Assembly: GCA_037178625.1 (NCBI GenBank)
Contig: CM074138.1
Location: forward strand, 992,001-1,056,000
Reading direction: 5' to 3'
Length of the DNA stretch: 64,000 bases
From: Skeletonema tropicum
Taxonomy: Eukaryota; Bacillariophyta; Thalassiosirophyceae; Thalassiosirales; Thalassiosiraceae
The notes under the pieces are model-generated. The model worked only from the letters and a program-made list of their open reading frames with translations. It was not told the origin of the DNA and searched no databases. The translations under genes and the position numbers were made by a program. The number at the start of each line of letters is the position of its first letter. The stretch's first letter is position 1. Below, piece by piece: positions 34,250 through 44,768 of the stretch.

Positions 34250-34426
34250 ACTATTCACTACTACCCTGCTGAGAGTAATACTGCTCTTGGAATCATTAAA
34301 ATCGGGCTACTACAAGCGAAGTTCTGCTGAATACTTGACAAAATTCAAAATTTAGGTAAATTTAGGTCTCTGGTACATAGCGGGAGTAAGTAGCAATTTT
34401 GTTGCAAATTTTTTTTGCCTCCCGCC

Positions 34427-34592
34427 TGATAGAGTAGAGAGTAGTTCCTCTTTCTGGCGCGCCAGCCGACCACACGAAAGTGATGCCATCGCCAAAACTT
34501 GGCAGCAGAAATTCACCATGAGCTCATTATTCGTAGGTACTTAATTGTATTAAGAGTCTACTAGATCATTTACATAGGTCTTTAGCATACCT
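34427..34592 (+). repeat. Direct repeat C, copy 1
   Basis: The segment TAGAGTAGAGAGTAGTTCCT followed by CTGGCGCGCCAGCCGACC and CACGAAAGTGATG, then GTATTAAGAGTCTAC and AGGTCTTTAGCA, recurs at 35318-35433. This copy has about 45 extra bases (around 34487-34532) in the middle. Confidence 0.8.
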
Positions 34593-35317
34593 ACGCAAAG
34601 GTCCACGAGTTCCCAACCTCGTGTAAAACAAAGGGGTATAAACAGGGCGGCCAAAACCACCGGCCGAATGACACAAGTGCCGACGATACGATATGCATTG
34701 GATCTGCCCTCGGCGTATGAAGACTCCAATTGTTAGTTCAATGATGTCTAGGTAGCGATAATGCAACATTTACCTAATTTCCTAAGTGATATGATATGTA
34801 TTATCCAATGCACATAACTTCAACGCTACTAAGCGCTACCAGACTTTAGACCATCCACATCGACAACCTAGTCCACACTAAGAGTCCAGTCCAAACGGAG
34901 CTACAGCGGATCGGGGAACAGCTGCAGCTCGGCATCGAAACGATACACCTACGGAGCTACAGACAAGAACGGTAGAGGTCGCAAACTGCACACATAAAAC
35001 CTCAACCACGTCAAGTGAGCAAAACGAATAAGAATCCAGATGCGATGAAAAACAAGCAGTGTTGGCAAAATATATCTGTGCCGAAGATCCTAACACTTCA
35101 AAGGGTGGCGGGAGCATAGACCGTGGCATAGGCACGGAGAATGCGTCACCTCAAAGGGTGCCAAAATCTTGGATTACGGAGGGAGATGATGACGGAATGA
35201 AAACAGGTCGCAACAAATTGCAAACAGAACGAACAAGAAATAGAAATGGTAAGACACATGAAACAGAATGAAAGAACAAGTCGAACCAGCATCATCGTGG
35301 GTCAGCTGAAAGGGTGT
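34593..35317. other. Spacer between direct repeats C
   Basis: About 725 bp with no recognised gene. A plus-strand open stretch near 34868-35271 has no start and no known domain. Confidence 0.3.
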
Positions 35318-35433
35318 GTTAGAGTAGAGAGTAGTTCCTCTATCTGGCGCGCCAGCCGACCACACGAAAGTGATGGTACTTCATTGTATTAAGAGTCTAC
35401 ATACTAGATCATTTTTTACGTAGGTCTTTAGCA
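35318..35433 (+). repeat. Direct repeat C, copy 2
   Basis: Same ordered blocks as 34427-34592 without the central 45-bp extra piece. The two copies lie about 890 bp apart in the same orientation. They could be terminal repeats of a small element or remnants of one inserted twice. Confidence 0.8.
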
Positions 35434-35860
35434 CCGCCACTCTGGGGTACATTTTTTGTCAGCTAGCGTGTTTCGTGCAGCGAAGAATAGATACTTAGAA
35501 GCACGAAAGTCAGGAGAAGCTTGTCCCGCAGCCGCGCGCCAATATAATATTTTCTCGCTAAAAAGGAGTATGTACGATACTCCTCTCTATAAATGCACGG
35601 CACAAGTCTAAGATAGATGATAGACCTTAGACTGGGTATTTGCTGGGTATCTTTTTCGATACTTGGACAGATCATTCTTCGATACATGTCTTAAAAAGAA
35701 GACCATGTCTTCAAACATTCCCAAATGTGTTCCATGACCAAAATCCAACGCAAGAGAGAGCAATCCAACGCAAGAGCAGTACTTGTGTGCATAATAATAC
35801 TCCTATTGATTGCTCCCCACATCCCAGTCACCGAAAGCCAGTAATACTAGCATCGCAACA
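35434..35860. other. 5' flank of Crypton remnant
   Basis: No gene is supported. A short tandem copy (CAATCCAACGCAAGAG at about 35741 and 35761) lies just upstream of the recombinase start. Confidence 0.3.
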
Positions 35861-37430
35861 ATGACTAGAGGAGGCGGCGGCGGTCGTATCCTTGTCCACC
35901 AACGTGAGACGGATGATACTGTACCAATTATTGGCGCAGACATTGCCATCAAAGAGAATCATGCTGGTGCTGCTCAAACAACGCAGTCAAAAGGCATGAA
36001 GGATAGGACGCGCAAAGAACCCAGGAATCGTCACAAGCACCTGATGGATTTCTGGAAAGAACATTATGAGGAATACTTTGAACACGGGACGTACCTTCTG
36101 ACAGAGGAGGAGAAAGCGGATCAAACAAAATACTACTTCAAAAATGATCGTGATCTCCGTTACCAAGGATTGAATGTTAAGATGGTGATTGCACATTGCT
36201 CAAACAAGAAATTCAAGGCAAATGGCAAACTTATCAGTCCCAGTGACTTGTCTAAATATGGCGACGCAATCAAATGGGGAGCGCAAATAGCAGGACAACA
36301 ACTCCCAACGGAGTTCCATGTCAAATTTGAGAGTTTCATTTCATCCTACAAAAAAGAGTACAGCGAAGCAAAGAAGGAAGGCAAAGTTGACGAAAAGGCT
36401 GCCGACCCCATCAATGCTGGTCTACTCACTTTGATCCTCCAGTGGGCCGTCGCAAGTTTGAACATTTTTGTTTGGGTGTATGCCCTGTTGATGTGGCATT
36501 TGATGGCCCGCTCCATCTCCATTTCATCCCTAGGTCTACACAACATCAAGCTCGGCAGTGGAGGCGACTCTATTGCATTCAAGTTTGACAATTCGAAGAC
36601 GGATCAGTCCGGAGAGTTTGTACAAGAGAAAAACTGCTACGCCAACCCAAAGCAAGCTGTTTTGTGCCTGTATCTTGCTCTGAGATGCAAAGGTCTCTGC
36701 TGAAGGCGGAGTCAACAGCGCAATCTTGGAAGAACAGATGGAAAAGCTCAAGATCAATATGAGAGAAATGGTGGGTGAAATTTTGACGACAACATCAACT
36801 ACAAACAACGCTGCTGTGCTACAGCGTGACCAATCGGAGCAAGTAGTAGACCCTACTATCCGCATTCCTGAACCGAACCAGTTCAGTTACACTGAAAGTA
36901 CAGGTATCACACGAGCTACATGTATTCCTCCTACGTTCGAATTCCCTTCAGAAACGAAGAGGTTGGAGGGATGGAGGAAGTGGTTGTGTGGGCAAACGTT
37001 TGTGTATGAAGGAATCACTTGGCATTTACCACCCTTTCGACAGCTCAAAGGGATTCATTTTACTGCTGAGAATCGCAAAATATACCACAATGAATGGAAA
37101 CCAATCTTTCTTAAAATGATGGAAACGCCAGGTCTTGTAATTCCGGAACAAGTGAGTGAGCAGTTCATCACCGAAAGCTTCGAACGTGCTACTGAACATT
37201 TGAAAAACAATTTTAGTTATATCTTCGAATCACCTCCGGATGTCGTAGCAGGATACAGACTTGGAACTTGGTCGAAGAAGACTAAGTACAGTCAGGTCAT
37301 GAAACATGGCACGGAAGAGGACAAACAGAAGCTTCCACCACCTACCGCAAGTAACAAGAAGAGAACTCCAAAAGAGAGGTCGGCGCCAAGTAGTGCTCCA
37401 CGAAAGAGACGACTTCCCAAGAAGCTGTAG
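35861..37430 (+). pseudogene. Crypton-type tyrosine recombinase lacking its catalytic core
   Basis: The first part, 35861-36703, has an N-terminal helical domain (HKHLMDFWKEHYEEYF) and the first catalytic block (LLMWHLMARSISISSLGLH, then FKFDNSKTDQSGE and YANPKQAV), which carries the expected Arg and Lys. It stops at 36703. The second part is in another frame, read from about 36680 to 37430. It starts with a coiled coil (LEEQMEKLKINMREMVGEI) and has a C-terminal GCR1_C-like DNA-binding block (FEFPSETKRLEGWRKWL) with a basic tail. The usual middle, with HxxR, the second His and the catalytic Tyr, is absent. The junction near 36680-36726 fits an internal deletion of roughly 150 codons. Crypton elements move through this enzyme, so this copy should be inactive unless helped in trans. 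Confidence 0.7.
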
Positions 37431-37455
37431 TAGTTACTATATATAATAAGAAGCA

Positions 37456-38544
37456 TCATTCATTACATCTACCATAACAAAAGGCACAATTGCAATACTG
37501 ACACCTCTGCCACTCAATGTCAACACAATATTCATCATCCCCAAAATTGCACGAGCGGCAAATTTCTCCCCGGCATTCGTAACATGTGGAGCCGCTTTCA
37601 CAACCACAGACACAAAACCAATTCGAGCATTGATCTTGACATCCCCAATTATTGGGCATGTTATGACCACATTTGTTGGCGAATGTGTTGGGCAACAATA
37701 AACCTCTTACTCCATGCTTCATACAACTCATGCAACAAGCAATCATTCTCTCTTGGCAGAACACAAACAATGTCCCAGAACTCCTCTCACAGAACGACCC
37801 ACGCCCGCAATAATGGCACCAATACAACGCTTGAATGGGTCCTTCCTCACAACAATTGGAGGAACAATGGATAACATTAAGACCTTTCTCTTTTTCCCAC
37901 CCCTTCCCATACTCTGCACCAGTCCATTCCAATGGAAGCCGAAGATAGTTCAGGTAGTGATCAGGTTGCGCAATTAAATTAATGATTGACTTCACCTCCT
38001 CCAATGGGGTCCACCAGCCCCCCTCCGCCAACCGTCGTGAGCGCCTTGGAAGAAATCCGTTGTCGTGGAAAATAAGATAGTTCAACCCATCTTGATTGAT
38101 TAGAGGACCAAGCCCGGTGCCAATAACGCCAGGGCAGTCCCTAATTGTAAGACGTTTCAAGGCCATGTCGTTGAAATTAACTACCAATGACAGCAAATGA
38201 TAGACATCATTATCATTGATCCAGTCAACACAATCGAGGCAAATATCGGCCCAACGTCCACAACGTCCCTCTTGTTCCATCAGAAAATTCACTGCTTCTG
38301 ATGTACCGGCTACGCCGCTGCTACCATTACGTGAGGAGTAGGACGGGTCGATGGCCAATGCAAAAAAGGCTACAGACGTGTTTGATAAATAGGATGTAAT
38401 GTGCTCAAGTGGGAGCTGAAGCACAACATAGTGGAGCGAACGTAGGGGAGGGAGATAATTATTATTGTCGTACGGAATAACCGGGGCGGCCGAGGAGGCT
38501 CCCCCTTCAGCATCGGGGGGATGGACGTTGCTGTCCACCTCCAT
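37456..38544 (-). CDS. Cys-rich hypothetical protein, possible zinc-binding C-terminus
   Basis: The 362-residue protein starts with a Pro/Ala-rich acidic leader, followed by a leucine-rich middle (about residues 100-210, RLTIRDCPGVIGTGL, LNYLIFHDNGF) that suggests irregular leucine-rich repeats. The last 130 residues hold more than 25 cysteines in CxxC-type pairs (YWCHYCGRGSFC, CCMSCMKHG, YECRGEICRSC, CQYCNCAFCYGRC). This pattern suggests several zinc ions bound in RING- or MYND-like clusters, but no known spacing is matched. No signal peptide or membrane segment. ATG at 38544, no intron. It lies among mobile elements, 25 bp from the end of the Crypton remnant, so it could be cargo or simply a neighbour. 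Function unknown. Confidence 0.6.
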   Translation of the reverse strand: MEVDSNVHPPDAEGGASSAAPVIPYDNNNYLPPLRSLHYVVLQLPLEHITSYLSNTSVAFFALAIDPSYSSRNGSSGVAGTSEAVNFLMEQEGRCGRWADICLDCVDWINDNDVYHLLSLVVNFNDMALKRLTIRDCPGVIGTGLGPLINQDGLNYLIFHDNGFLPRRSRRLAEGGWWTPLEEVKSIINLIAQPDHYLNYLRLPLEWTGAEYGKGWEKEKGLNVIHCSSNCCEEGPIQALYWCHYCGRGSFCERSSGTLFVFCQERMIACCMSCMKHGVRGLLLPNTFANKCGHNMPNNWGCQDQCSNWFCVCGCESGSTCYECRGEICRSCNFGDDEYCVDIEWQRCQYCNCAFCYGRCNE

Positions 38545-39094
38545 GCTGATTTAATGATATGACATGAACCATGATGCGGTTCTTGGGTAGAAAGTCGGAC
38601 TATTGACGCCTATCACGGGGAGATTGCAGTAGTCTAACCATCATCGTAGACTTTGAATTACTGGAACAGAAGAGGAGGACAAAGTACAAAAATTCAACTG
38701 AAGGCATGTAGGAGTTCAGTATCCCGCACAGTAGACTATGGGCTCCTCTTGCGCGGGAGATGACAGGAGTCTAAGATATTTTTTGGGATGCGCGCAAAAT
38801 ACGCGCGTATTCTTAGACTTTTGAGGACTTCCTAGAGAGATAGAAGTACAAATAGAACGATGGGCATCGTATTGTAGGCAAACCGGGATAGCGGGCGCGT
38901 GGGCGTGCCCACAACACACCATGGTTGAAGGAGAGGCTTGAACGGGGAATATTGGGGATTTTTGGTCGATGTAAGGGTTGAATTCGGGCAATTTGAGCTC
39001 ATTTGTACCGGATTATGTGTAGTTGTGGGCCCCACGTGGGCGTCGCCCACAACATACCATGAAAAGCGCCCACTATCCCGGCACGCCTATCGTA
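38545..39094. other. Gene-free region with small GC-rich hairpins
   Basis: No supported gene. Two related hairpins, GTGGGCGTGCCCAC near 38899 and CGTGGGCGTCGCCCACAA near 39035, sit in similar surroundings (…ACAACA(C/T)ACCATG). A GCGCGCAAAATACGCGCG hairpin lies near 38791. Confidence 0.5.
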
Positions 39095-39705
39095 TTGACC
39101 TTTCCACGGCGGGCAGCCCCCTTTCGTCCCTCATCTACTTTTTCCCCTATTCTTTGGAAATCTGTGGATGCAACTCAATTTTTTCACAATTTTGTTAGAG
39201 ATTTCAGTTAGAGAGCAGCTCTCATGGCCAAAATTAAGTTTCAGGAAGATGATTAGTATGCATTTCCAGTATTACCATCCTTTCGTCGACTATATTGTCG
39301 ACTCTATACATATGTTCGCTGGCCGAAAATTCCATTTCCCCGCTGAGAAATGCATGTGAGAGTACACTGGCTTTTTGCTAGCTATGTAAAAAACTTTGGC
39401 CATCAGCCATCAAAGCTAGTACCAAGCTAGAGAGCACCTTTCACATGCATATCTCGACGAAAATATACGCTTTCAACACCTACCCAGCACACTATACACT
39501 CACATACATAATAGTCACCTAAAGGATAGTGTCTCGGGGCTAGCATGTAAACCACTTCCCTGAAACTTAATTTTCGCCTTGAGAGCTGCTCTCTAACTAA
39601 AATCTCTAACAAAATTGTGAAAAAATCGATTTGCATCCACAGAATCAGGGAAAAAGTAGATGAGACTGCTTAGCCCACTGGGCGTTCCCATTGTGGAAAG
39701 GTCAA
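39095..39705. mobile_element. Fold-back element (MITE-like), arms nearly full length
   Basis: Both ends carry TTGACCTTTCCAC in inverted orientation (39095 and the complement ending at 39705). Homology continues inwards along each arm: CTCATCTACTTTTTCCC, TCTGTGGATGCAA, TTTTTTCACAATTTTGTTAG, AGAGAGCAGCTCTCA, AAATTAAGTTTCAGG. The centre lies near 39390, so arms are close to 300 bp with patches of divergence inside. No ORF is present. It is a non-autonomous inverted-repeat element. Confidence 0.75.
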
Positions 39706-39727
39706 TTACTTATATATGTAACAGAAA

Positions 39728-40172
39728 GCACACATTCACAAATACGCCAGGTTTCTTGGGTGCTTCTACGCCGCTCTAAAAGGCCCTAAAATAGAGGCTA
39801 AATTTGATTCTTTTAGCCTCTATTTTAGGGCCTTTTAGAGCGGCGTAGAAGGTCTTTGCGTAATTTCTGTGAGAGATGCAACTGGGTAAGCTGTACGGTC
39901 TTTCCCACTGGCACACAGATAATACTCTAAAAGCTTCTCCGATGCTGCTGCTGGTCGTTTCAAACAACTTTGATCTCACGGTTGTTGGAAACGCCGAGGC
40001 TCCTGCCGATACGTCATCAAGTTGGATCTTTCGTCGTCTTTCGTCAGGATTCTCGTCATTACCGACTCAGCAACTTCATCATATTGATCCTCGCAATTAC
40101 CTGCTCCTCGAGACCATCTAAGCAGAAGCACGTGTCGCACCCAAGAAACCTGGCGTATTTGTGAATGTGTGC
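39728..40172. mobile_element. 445-bp MULE-like MITE with perfect 36-bp TIRs
   Basis: Bases 39728-39763 are an exact reverse complement of 40137-40172 (36 of 36). The element is flanked on both sides by GTAACAGAAA (39718-39727 and 40173-40182), a 10-bp target-site duplication. TIRs of this length with a 9-11-bp duplication are typical of Mutator-like elements. No transposase is encoded. Inside the left end is a separate perfect hairpin, listed next. Because TIRs and duplication are intact, insertion was recent. Confidence 0.9.
39763..39851. repeat. Perfect 40-bp hairpin inside the MITE
   Basis: 39763-39802 and 39812-39851 are exact inverted copies separated by nine bases. The arm includes CGCCGCTCTAAAAGGCCC and CTAAAATAGAGGCTAAA. 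Transcribed, it would form a long uninterrupted stem suitable for small-RNA processing. Confidence 0.92.
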
Positions 40173-40204
40173 GTAACAGAAATTTCAAAGTAGGTACGTC
40201 TGGT

Positions 40205-40941
40205 GGTCCGAAGTCCGTGCCTTATTCACCTCCTTGCTGCAAATCTTGTTGCATGTCAAGCTGAGATAAAATTCAATCTTACTTGTTCTTTAATCTCTAG
40301 TTACCGTTGGGGAAGTTGACCCACTTTTCTCCTCCAATTGTCTCCAGCTCTCTGTGTCAAATGACCTGGGCATTTGCGTGCGGCGTCATTCATGAGTTGC
40401 AGGCCAGCCCTCATCTAGGGGTGAGCCCGAGGTAGGTGTCCTCGGGGCACGGGAAAGACACGTAATCGCGATCTCACCGTGAACCTGCCATGCTTCAGCC
40501 TACCGCTACTAGCACCAGTAGAGATCTCGAATCAATATTTGTGAAGAAGAAAGCTTCGCATCATAACCCCCCAAAAACAAGGGGGGCAACAACCGAAATA
40601 ACCCAGGGTCGGGTGGGTGGGAAAATTTAATAAGCTGCTTGGAAAATGCGTTGTGGAGTCTTGATCGGGTCCTCCTTACTAACCAAATTCCAAGCGTCTC
40701 TCTCCCATTCAAATGTTCATTGTTGTCATCGCACCTGCGTGTTGATAAAGCAAAGAGTGACCTCGCAACCAGCTTCCTTTCACTTTGGTTTGGTACGCCT
40801 TTCTCACTCCGTCATTATTTGAATACAAATCTTTCTGCATCTGACGTCGTTCTTCTTTGAAAGCCGCTCGCTTCTCAGATGTTGTCTGCTCGTCCGTTCA
40901 ATCCTTACTACTGGCGGACCCTCTTTACTGATGTGACGATC
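40205..40941 (+). mobile_element. Unknown element, internally deleted copy (A-B)
   Basis: This 737-bp unit consists of block A (40205-40572), a 49-bp joint, and block B (40622-40941). Block A is repeated without gaps at 40942-41309 and block B at 44443-44768. The unit therefore has the two ends of the next element without its 3.1-kb middle and sits directly in front of it, head to tail. Neither block encodes a recognised protein; a 73-codon ORF in block B (MENALWSLDRVLL…) is identical in both copies. Confidence 0.7.
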
Positions 40942-41836
40942 GGTCCGAAGTCCGTGCCTCATTCACCTCCTTGCTGCAAATCTTGTTGCATGTCAAGCTG
41001 AGATAAAATTCAATCTTACTTGTTCTTTAATCTCTAGTTACCGTTGGGGAAGTTGACCCACTTTTCTCCTCCAATTGTCTCCAGCTCTCTGTGTCAAATG
41101 ACCTGGGCATTTGCGTGCGGCGTCATTCATGAGTTGCAGGCCAGCCCTCATCTAGGGGTGAGCCCGAGGTAGGTGTCCTCGGGGCACGGGAAAGACACGT
41201 AATCGCGATCTCACCGTGAACCTGCCATGCTTCAGCCTACCGCTACTAGCACCAGTAGAGATCTCGAATCAATATTTGTGAAGAAGAAAGCTTCGCATCA
41301 TAACCCCCCTCGGCAACTAAGACTCCTCAAACACTCCAGCGTGGTTCCAGTGGCAGACCATGCTTGAGTAGTTTGCTCCCATGAGCTTTTCCTGCTTGTA
41401 TGATGAAGGAAACAGCCTCAAAATCTGCCTGAGGTAGAACAACCTGTGCCTGCGGCCAACCTTACCCTTAACCTTTCGTGAGGGGGGAGGTTGCAATTCC
41501 ATAATGCAGCGCGATACAATCGTACACAGGATGCACACCCATAAGAAGAGCAAGGCTGTAGTATTTCCGTAGCCCGATCCTCATCTGCAAGAAAATAGAG
41601 AGAAATGATACGATGCATGGTTAGTGTTCGCTTGCACTGAAGTTGATCACTCCACTTGTACCTCAGATACCCAAGGGTGCGTCTCATCCTTCCGATTCGT
41701 GGAGCCATATTTAATCTGGTTTCAGCTCCTTCCTTTTTCCTCCTTCTGTCGAAAAGCTAGACGGTCGCTGTGGGTGTTTTTGTGTGCCTGCACCGTAGTT
41801 CCTCCCCTCATAGACACCCTTAAGCTGTAATCCTCC

Positions 41837-42088
41837 ATATCCATCTTGCTAGGAAAGGACGGTCCTTTGCCTCGCCGACTCCAAAAACTCCCTGAATACT
41901 CCGTTGTAGACCGTCATCCAATATCCATCTTGCTAGGAAAGGACGGTCCTTTGCCTCGCCGACTCCAAAAACTCCCTGAATACTCCGTTGAAGACCGTCA
42001 TCCAATATCCATCTTGCTAGGAAAGGACGGTCCTTTGCCTCGCCGACTCCAAAAACTCCCTGAATACTCCGTTGTAGACCGTCATCCA
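41837..42088 (+). repeat. Three-copy 84-bp tandem repeat
   Basis: Units start at 41837, 41921 and 42005 and are almost identical (one base differs: GTTGTAGACC against GTTGAAGACC). Because 84 is a multiple of three, the array stays open on both strands (plus-strand unit LLGKDGPLPRRLQKLPEY), so the ORFs here are not evidence of coding. Confidence 0.93.
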
Positions 42089-42658
42089 ATCTGCTGCAAA
42101 GATAATTTTGACCCCCATTGGACTTGAATTCCCTCTTTCAAAGATACTGATTCCAATCTTCATCTAACACTCAACGACACGTTCAATCCTTGAGCACGCG
42201 AGTTACACCCAACCAGGCCCCAATGCACCCTCGTTTTATCTGTAACTGTAGCCTATTGGCTGCAAATACACGATCCAGCCCTGATTATACATTCTGCCAT
42301 CATCATGCCCTTCCTCCTGGTCACTGTTGCGTAACCAGTGGTACCCTTGAAGGCACATCCAACTCTGACTCAACTCTACCAGGCGTCTCATCAAGTCGTC
42401 ATCGTTTCACGGCAGAACACAAGATCCAATCCTGATTTGTTCATGCCTTCATCTTCCTTCCTCCCGAAGTAGCGCTGAACCCCGCCGCCCCGCCCAAGGA
42501 CGTTCATCTGGGCAGCAATGTTTCTGACTGTCACGACACGACGAACCGTGCATCCCCTTCGGTGACCGTGAGGAGGAAAATGTGGGTAGTGTAGACTGGA
42601 TCATTCCTCATTTAAAACTGGAAGCGAGGCTTTCTCCCTTCGTAATCATCACATAACC

Positions 42659-44312
42659 CCCCCGGAAAACCATTGTATCAGAGTGGCTACGTCGTTTGGC
42701 AGACGCATGGTGCAAGGTCATGAAAGCTATACATGTGGCGTTCCACTCACTTCCTTGATACTAGCTGTGCCAAGTGGCAACCACGTTTTTATCTGCTTTT
42801 GTCTGTTTGGCTCCTCTAGGTAGCGGGTGAACACTACCGACTGCTGGGACATGCCTATCTCCTATCTTCCCATCTATGCGGGCTTGGGAAAGACGTGTAA
42901 TGCCCGAAGGCCAAGTTACACACACACCATGCCCGCGCAGCAGTCATGACACACAACCCCAAGCTTTGCGTCAGCCTTCGCTTCCTCATCGCGTCGCAGC
43001 ATGCCCAACATATCGCTATTCCAAGCCGCATGGGATCAGTAGAGATGTAGTGGAGTGCTTGACTGAGTACCTGCCCTACACCCCTGACACCAAGAGACCA
43101 TAGTAGCTTCGGCATTCGATCGGTCGTCCACAGCTTCTCCATTGTGCAAGCGCTTCCGTCCAGGTCTGACGTCTCCATAAGAGTAATCGTCAGCCTCCAT
43201 TGTTGCCTACGATGGCAACTCAAACCAGCTCTGGTGTTAATATCTTCCGAATGACAGTAGCTTATGAACATCCCAGAATAAAATGTTTATTCAAATACTG
43301 AAGAGGATCTTATTGCGTCACCCAAACACCGCAAGTGACTCCCCCCCCCGGTATCCCAACTAACACCTAACCTCGACTATCATACCCTCACACATTACTC
43401 CTGTTGATCTAGAGTGCTATCTCCGTGCTAGATAAACCATGCAGTTCCAAACCGCATGATGTCATCTGAGATTCATCGCAATAATCAGTTCCATACACAA
43501 GAAGAAGACCCGCTACTAGCTGTAGGGGGCAGAGGGACCCCGGAGAAAATGGGCCTCTCATCATCTTGTATACGGAAGCACATGGTAGACTTGTATACGG
43601 AAGCAGCAAGTAACTGGGAGTAAGCATATGGTCGTCGGCAGCATCTTCCCCCGAAGATAGGTAAGCAGGCGTAGGCAACCCTCTCACTATGTGACCGGGT
43701 TGTTGCTTCCGTGGAGGAGAGATTGGTAGGGCAACTGCTGAAGAACTCGTTGGCATATGCATAAGACGTGTTGGAAGGGTGGCATGCGTAGCAACACATG
43801 TGGCACCGATGGTCCCAGTAGGAAGGACAGGGCCTCGGTTTCCCGTCGATACACAAAATCCATCAACCGTCCCCCAATCAGCGAAAAATATGTCAGCATA
43901 TCTTCCACAAAGGATAGACCGTGGCCAGCCGCTACTAATATACAGATTGGCTTGAGAACTATCCGACAATGACTAACACTCCAGCTCGATGGGGAACTTC
44001 CACAGACGATGCCCCCTAGCGGCATCTGGTCTCCCCAAAAATTATGAAATATGTATTTGACTGATTGATGAACACGACCGTCTTGTATCACACATCGATC
44101 GATACAACATCCATCATCCGTCCCCCATCAGCAAAAGTTGATGGTGGTACACCCCCAGCGTAGCAAATTGCTAGAAGGCGTTCACGTCCTTCACCAACCT
44201 ACCCCCCCGGAAAATAATAATATCCGTAGAGTAGACGTCCCCTGCCCATGCCGATCGAAAACGAGCAGAGAAGAGCTGCTGGAGGGGTCCTACGCTCAGG
44301 AACCCCCCCGGA
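42659..44312. repeat. Recurrent C-run motif followed by CGG
   Basis: Runs of seven to nine C followed by GG occur near 42658, 43339, 44205 and 44302; three read ACCCCCCCGGA. Related C6 runs lie at 40567 and 41304 in blocks A and A'. The function is unknown; on the other strand they are purine tracts. Confidence 0.6.
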
Positions 44313-44768
44313 CCAACACGCACCTTGTGCGACAACCTAATATACACTCCAACCCACCATCCGCATCATCAAGAGGGTGGGAAGGGGAAAATGACATACA
44401 AAACCCGTGAACGTTGACTCTAAAATAAGTTCACCAAACTTTAAAATTTAATAAGCTGCTTGGAAAATGCGTTGTGGAGTCTTGATCGGGTCCTCCTTAC
44501 TAACCAAATTCCAAGCGTCTCTCTCCCATTCAAATGTTCATTGTTGTCATCGCACCTGCGTGTTGATAAAGCAAAGAGTGACCTCGCAACCAGCTTCCTT
44601 TCACTTTGGTTTGGTACGCCTTTCTCACTCCGTCATTATTTGAATACAAATCTTTCTGCATCTGACGTCGTTCTTCTTTGAAAGCCGCTCGCTTCTCAGA
44701 TGTTGTCTGCTCGTCCGTTCAATCCTTACTACTGGCGGACCCTCTTTACATACTGATGTGACGATCGG

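Larger units (their letters stand above)
40942..44768 (+). mobile_element. Unknown 3.8-kb element, full-length copy (A'-X-B')
   Basis: It starts with block A' (40942-41309) and ends with block B' (44443-44768, with a 4-bp ATAC insertion against B). The 3.1-kb middle has no ORF with a family I can name; short minus-strand ORFs at 43409-43969 and 43687-44091 are unassigned. It contains an 84-bp tandem array and several C7-C9 runs, listed separately. There are no TG...CA ends and no terminal inverted repeats, so the class is open. Confidence 0.6.

Noticed and set aside
34868..35280. Open stretch as a coding exon
   Set aside because: No start codon or splice signals of the type used in this window, and no domain.
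41317..41708. Small minus-strand gene with a GT...AG intron
   Set aside because: Several incompatible splice choices are possible, no domain is visible, and the ORF overlaps the repeat region.
41837..42089. Repeated ORFs on both strands (LLGKDGPL units) as a gene
   Set aside because: They are a consequence of a tandem array whose unit length is a multiple of three.
40622..44768. Blocks B and B' as long terminal repeats of a retrotransposon
   Set aside because: No TG...CA ends, no target duplication, no primer-binding site or purine tract in place, and no Gag-Pol coding between them; the paired A blocks fit the deletion-derivative model better.
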